DNA of 5,854 nucleotides, from positions 1 through 5,854 of the forward strand of contig DXGD01000143.1 of NCBI GenBank assembly GCA_019114115.1, given 5' to 3'. The position numbers and the translations under genes were made by a program. This DNA comes from Candidatus Nesterenkonia stercoripullorum (GTDB lineage: Bacteria > Actinomycetota > Actinomycetes > Actinomycetales > Micrococcaceae). Below, in pieces: positions 5,152-5,854 of this stretch (position 1 is its first letter; the number at the start of each line of letters is the position of its first letter). Below the pieces are notes generated by a model. The model did no database searches and was not told the DNA's origin. It saw nothing but the letters and a program-made list of their open reading frames with translations.

Positions 5152-5854
5152 TCAGAAGAACGTCGCGCAGTACGGCGGAGTCGGCAGGTCCATCACCGCC
5201 GAGGCAGCGGCGATGTCGGTATCCGTCGCATCGATCCGGCCGACGGCGTGCAGCGTCCGCAGGGAGACATCACCGAGGTAGATCGAGCCCAGCGTCTCCA
5301 CGCTCATCCCGAGCGAAGGCACGGCGCGAGCCCCTGCTCGACCGCCTTCCGTCTGCGGGAGCCGGCCACCTTGATCTTCCGGGTCGAGCTGCTCGACCTG
5401 CGCTGCGCCTCCGCTGACAGTCACCTCATAGAGCCCATCCGAAATCCCCAACCCGTCGCTGATCCGCAGCCGGATGCGCCCGTCGGCATTCCACTGACGG
5501 TGCCGAAGGCACGCTGAGACATCGAGCAGACGCAGCCACACCATATCCTCCACCGCCGTGGTGGCGATGGCACGCGGGTTCGTGGCGGCGTGCCGGACGG
5601 CATTGCCGACCGGGGCGCGGTCTTGCACGACGCGCTCGACGAGGTCGAGTGCGCTGAGATAGCGCCAGAGCTCGGATGTGCTCAAGGCGTCCACGGCGAT
5701 CAGATCCCGTACCCGCACAGTACGTCCCTCGGCGCTGTCCTCCGCCGCGAAGACGACATAGCCGCCTACGCCACCGTCCTCGGTGACGTGCACGGCCGCC
5801 CGTAGGTCACGGTCCCAGGACGCGATATCACGCGGGCTCCACTGCCCCGTGGAC
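5152..5854 (-). CDS. Eis-like GNAT N-acetyltransferase, C-terminal 233 residues, partial
   Basis: The visible part matches the C-terminal half of Eis-family acetyltransferases, which use acetyl-CoA to acetylate amines; mycobacterial Eis acetylates aminoglycosides and lysines at several positions. Numbering from the first complete codon at the right edge, the diagnostic blocks are GYVVF (31-35), ELWRYLSALDLVERV (61-75), MVWLRLLDVSACL (104-116), GLYEVTVSGG (140-149), and VETLGSIYLGDVSL (185-198) from the sterol-carrier-like domain. The protein ends in Phe-Phe. In M. tuberculosis Eis the carboxylate of the terminal Phe is a catalytic group, so an intact C terminus fits an active enzyme. Family members have about 400-430 residues, so the catalytic GNAT domain with the acetyl-CoA site lies beyond the right edge. 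The frame is open to the edge, and GTG 5793 is internal, not the start. The gene is upstream of rpsA on the same strand, 235 bases away. Substrate unknown. Confidence 0.85.
   Translation of the reverse strand, partial: STGQWSPRDIASWDRDLRAAVHVTEDGGVGGYVVFAAEDSAEGRTVRVRDLIAVDALSTSELWRYLSALDLVERVVQDRAPVGNAVRHAATNPRAIATTAVEDMVWLRLLDVSACLRHRQWNADGRIRLRISDGLGISDGLYEVTVSGGAAQVEQLDPEDQGGRLPQTEGGRAGARAVPSLGMSVETLGSIYLGDVSLRTLHAVGRIDATDTDIAAASAVMDLPTPPYCATFF

Noticed and set aside
5431..5463. A tandem ISDGL-G-ISDGL repeat in the Eis-like protein
   Set aside because: The two units share only about half their bases, so there is no recent DNA duplication. It is a short loop in a variable part of the family.
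1..5854. CRISPR array, tRNA/rRNA genes, insertion sequence, attachment site or antiphage system
   Set aside because: No direct repeat series, tRNA-like cloverleaf, transposase motif, terminal inverted repeats or known defence domains were seen on either strand.

Overview
The window comes from a high-GC Gram-positive actinobacterium, most likely of the order Micrococcales. This rests on the high G+C, the GTG/ATG starts with purine-rich ribosome binding sites, an actinobacterial-type ribosomal protein S1 (four S1 domains, acidic linker, C-terminal LASDEALAALREKLTG block) and an Eis-like acetyltransferase. All assignments come from reading the sequence and recalling families; no database search was run.

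Layout, left to right. (1) Bases 1-1238, minus strand: the N-terminal 412 residues of a BCCT-family osmolyte transporter, cut by the left edge. (2) Bases 1239-1455: a divergent intergenic region with an 18-bp perfect palindrome and a possible plus-strand promoter. (3) Bases 1456-1494: a probable 12-codon Arg/Pro-rich leader ORF behind a near-ideal Shine-Dalgarno, overlapping by ATGA the start of (4) 1491-2846, plus strand: a two-domain RsmC/RlmG-like rRNA guanine-N2 methyltransferase. (5) Bases 2877-3251, minus strand: an uncharacterised 124-residue protein convergent with the methyltransferase. (6) Bases 3252-3425: the rpsA 3' region with a strong C(UUCG)G-capped hairpin. (7) Bases 3426-4916, minus strand: rpsA, 30S ribosomal protein S1, 496 aa. 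(8) Bases 4917-5151: the rpsA upstream region with a plausible promoter and three consecutive stem-loops. (9) Bases 5152-5854, minus strand: the C-terminal 233 residues of an Eis-like GNAT acetyltransferase, cut by the right edge.

The genes do not form one pathway. rpsA and the methyltransferase both concern the ribosome, the BCCT protein is an osmolyte transporter, and the Eis-like protein is an acetyltransferase. The regions most worth a second look are regulatory: the structured rpsA leader (possible autogenous control by S1) and the Arg/Pro leader peptide before the rRNA methyltransferase (possible translational coupling or attenuation). The BCCT protein also departs from BetP at several substrate-site positions.
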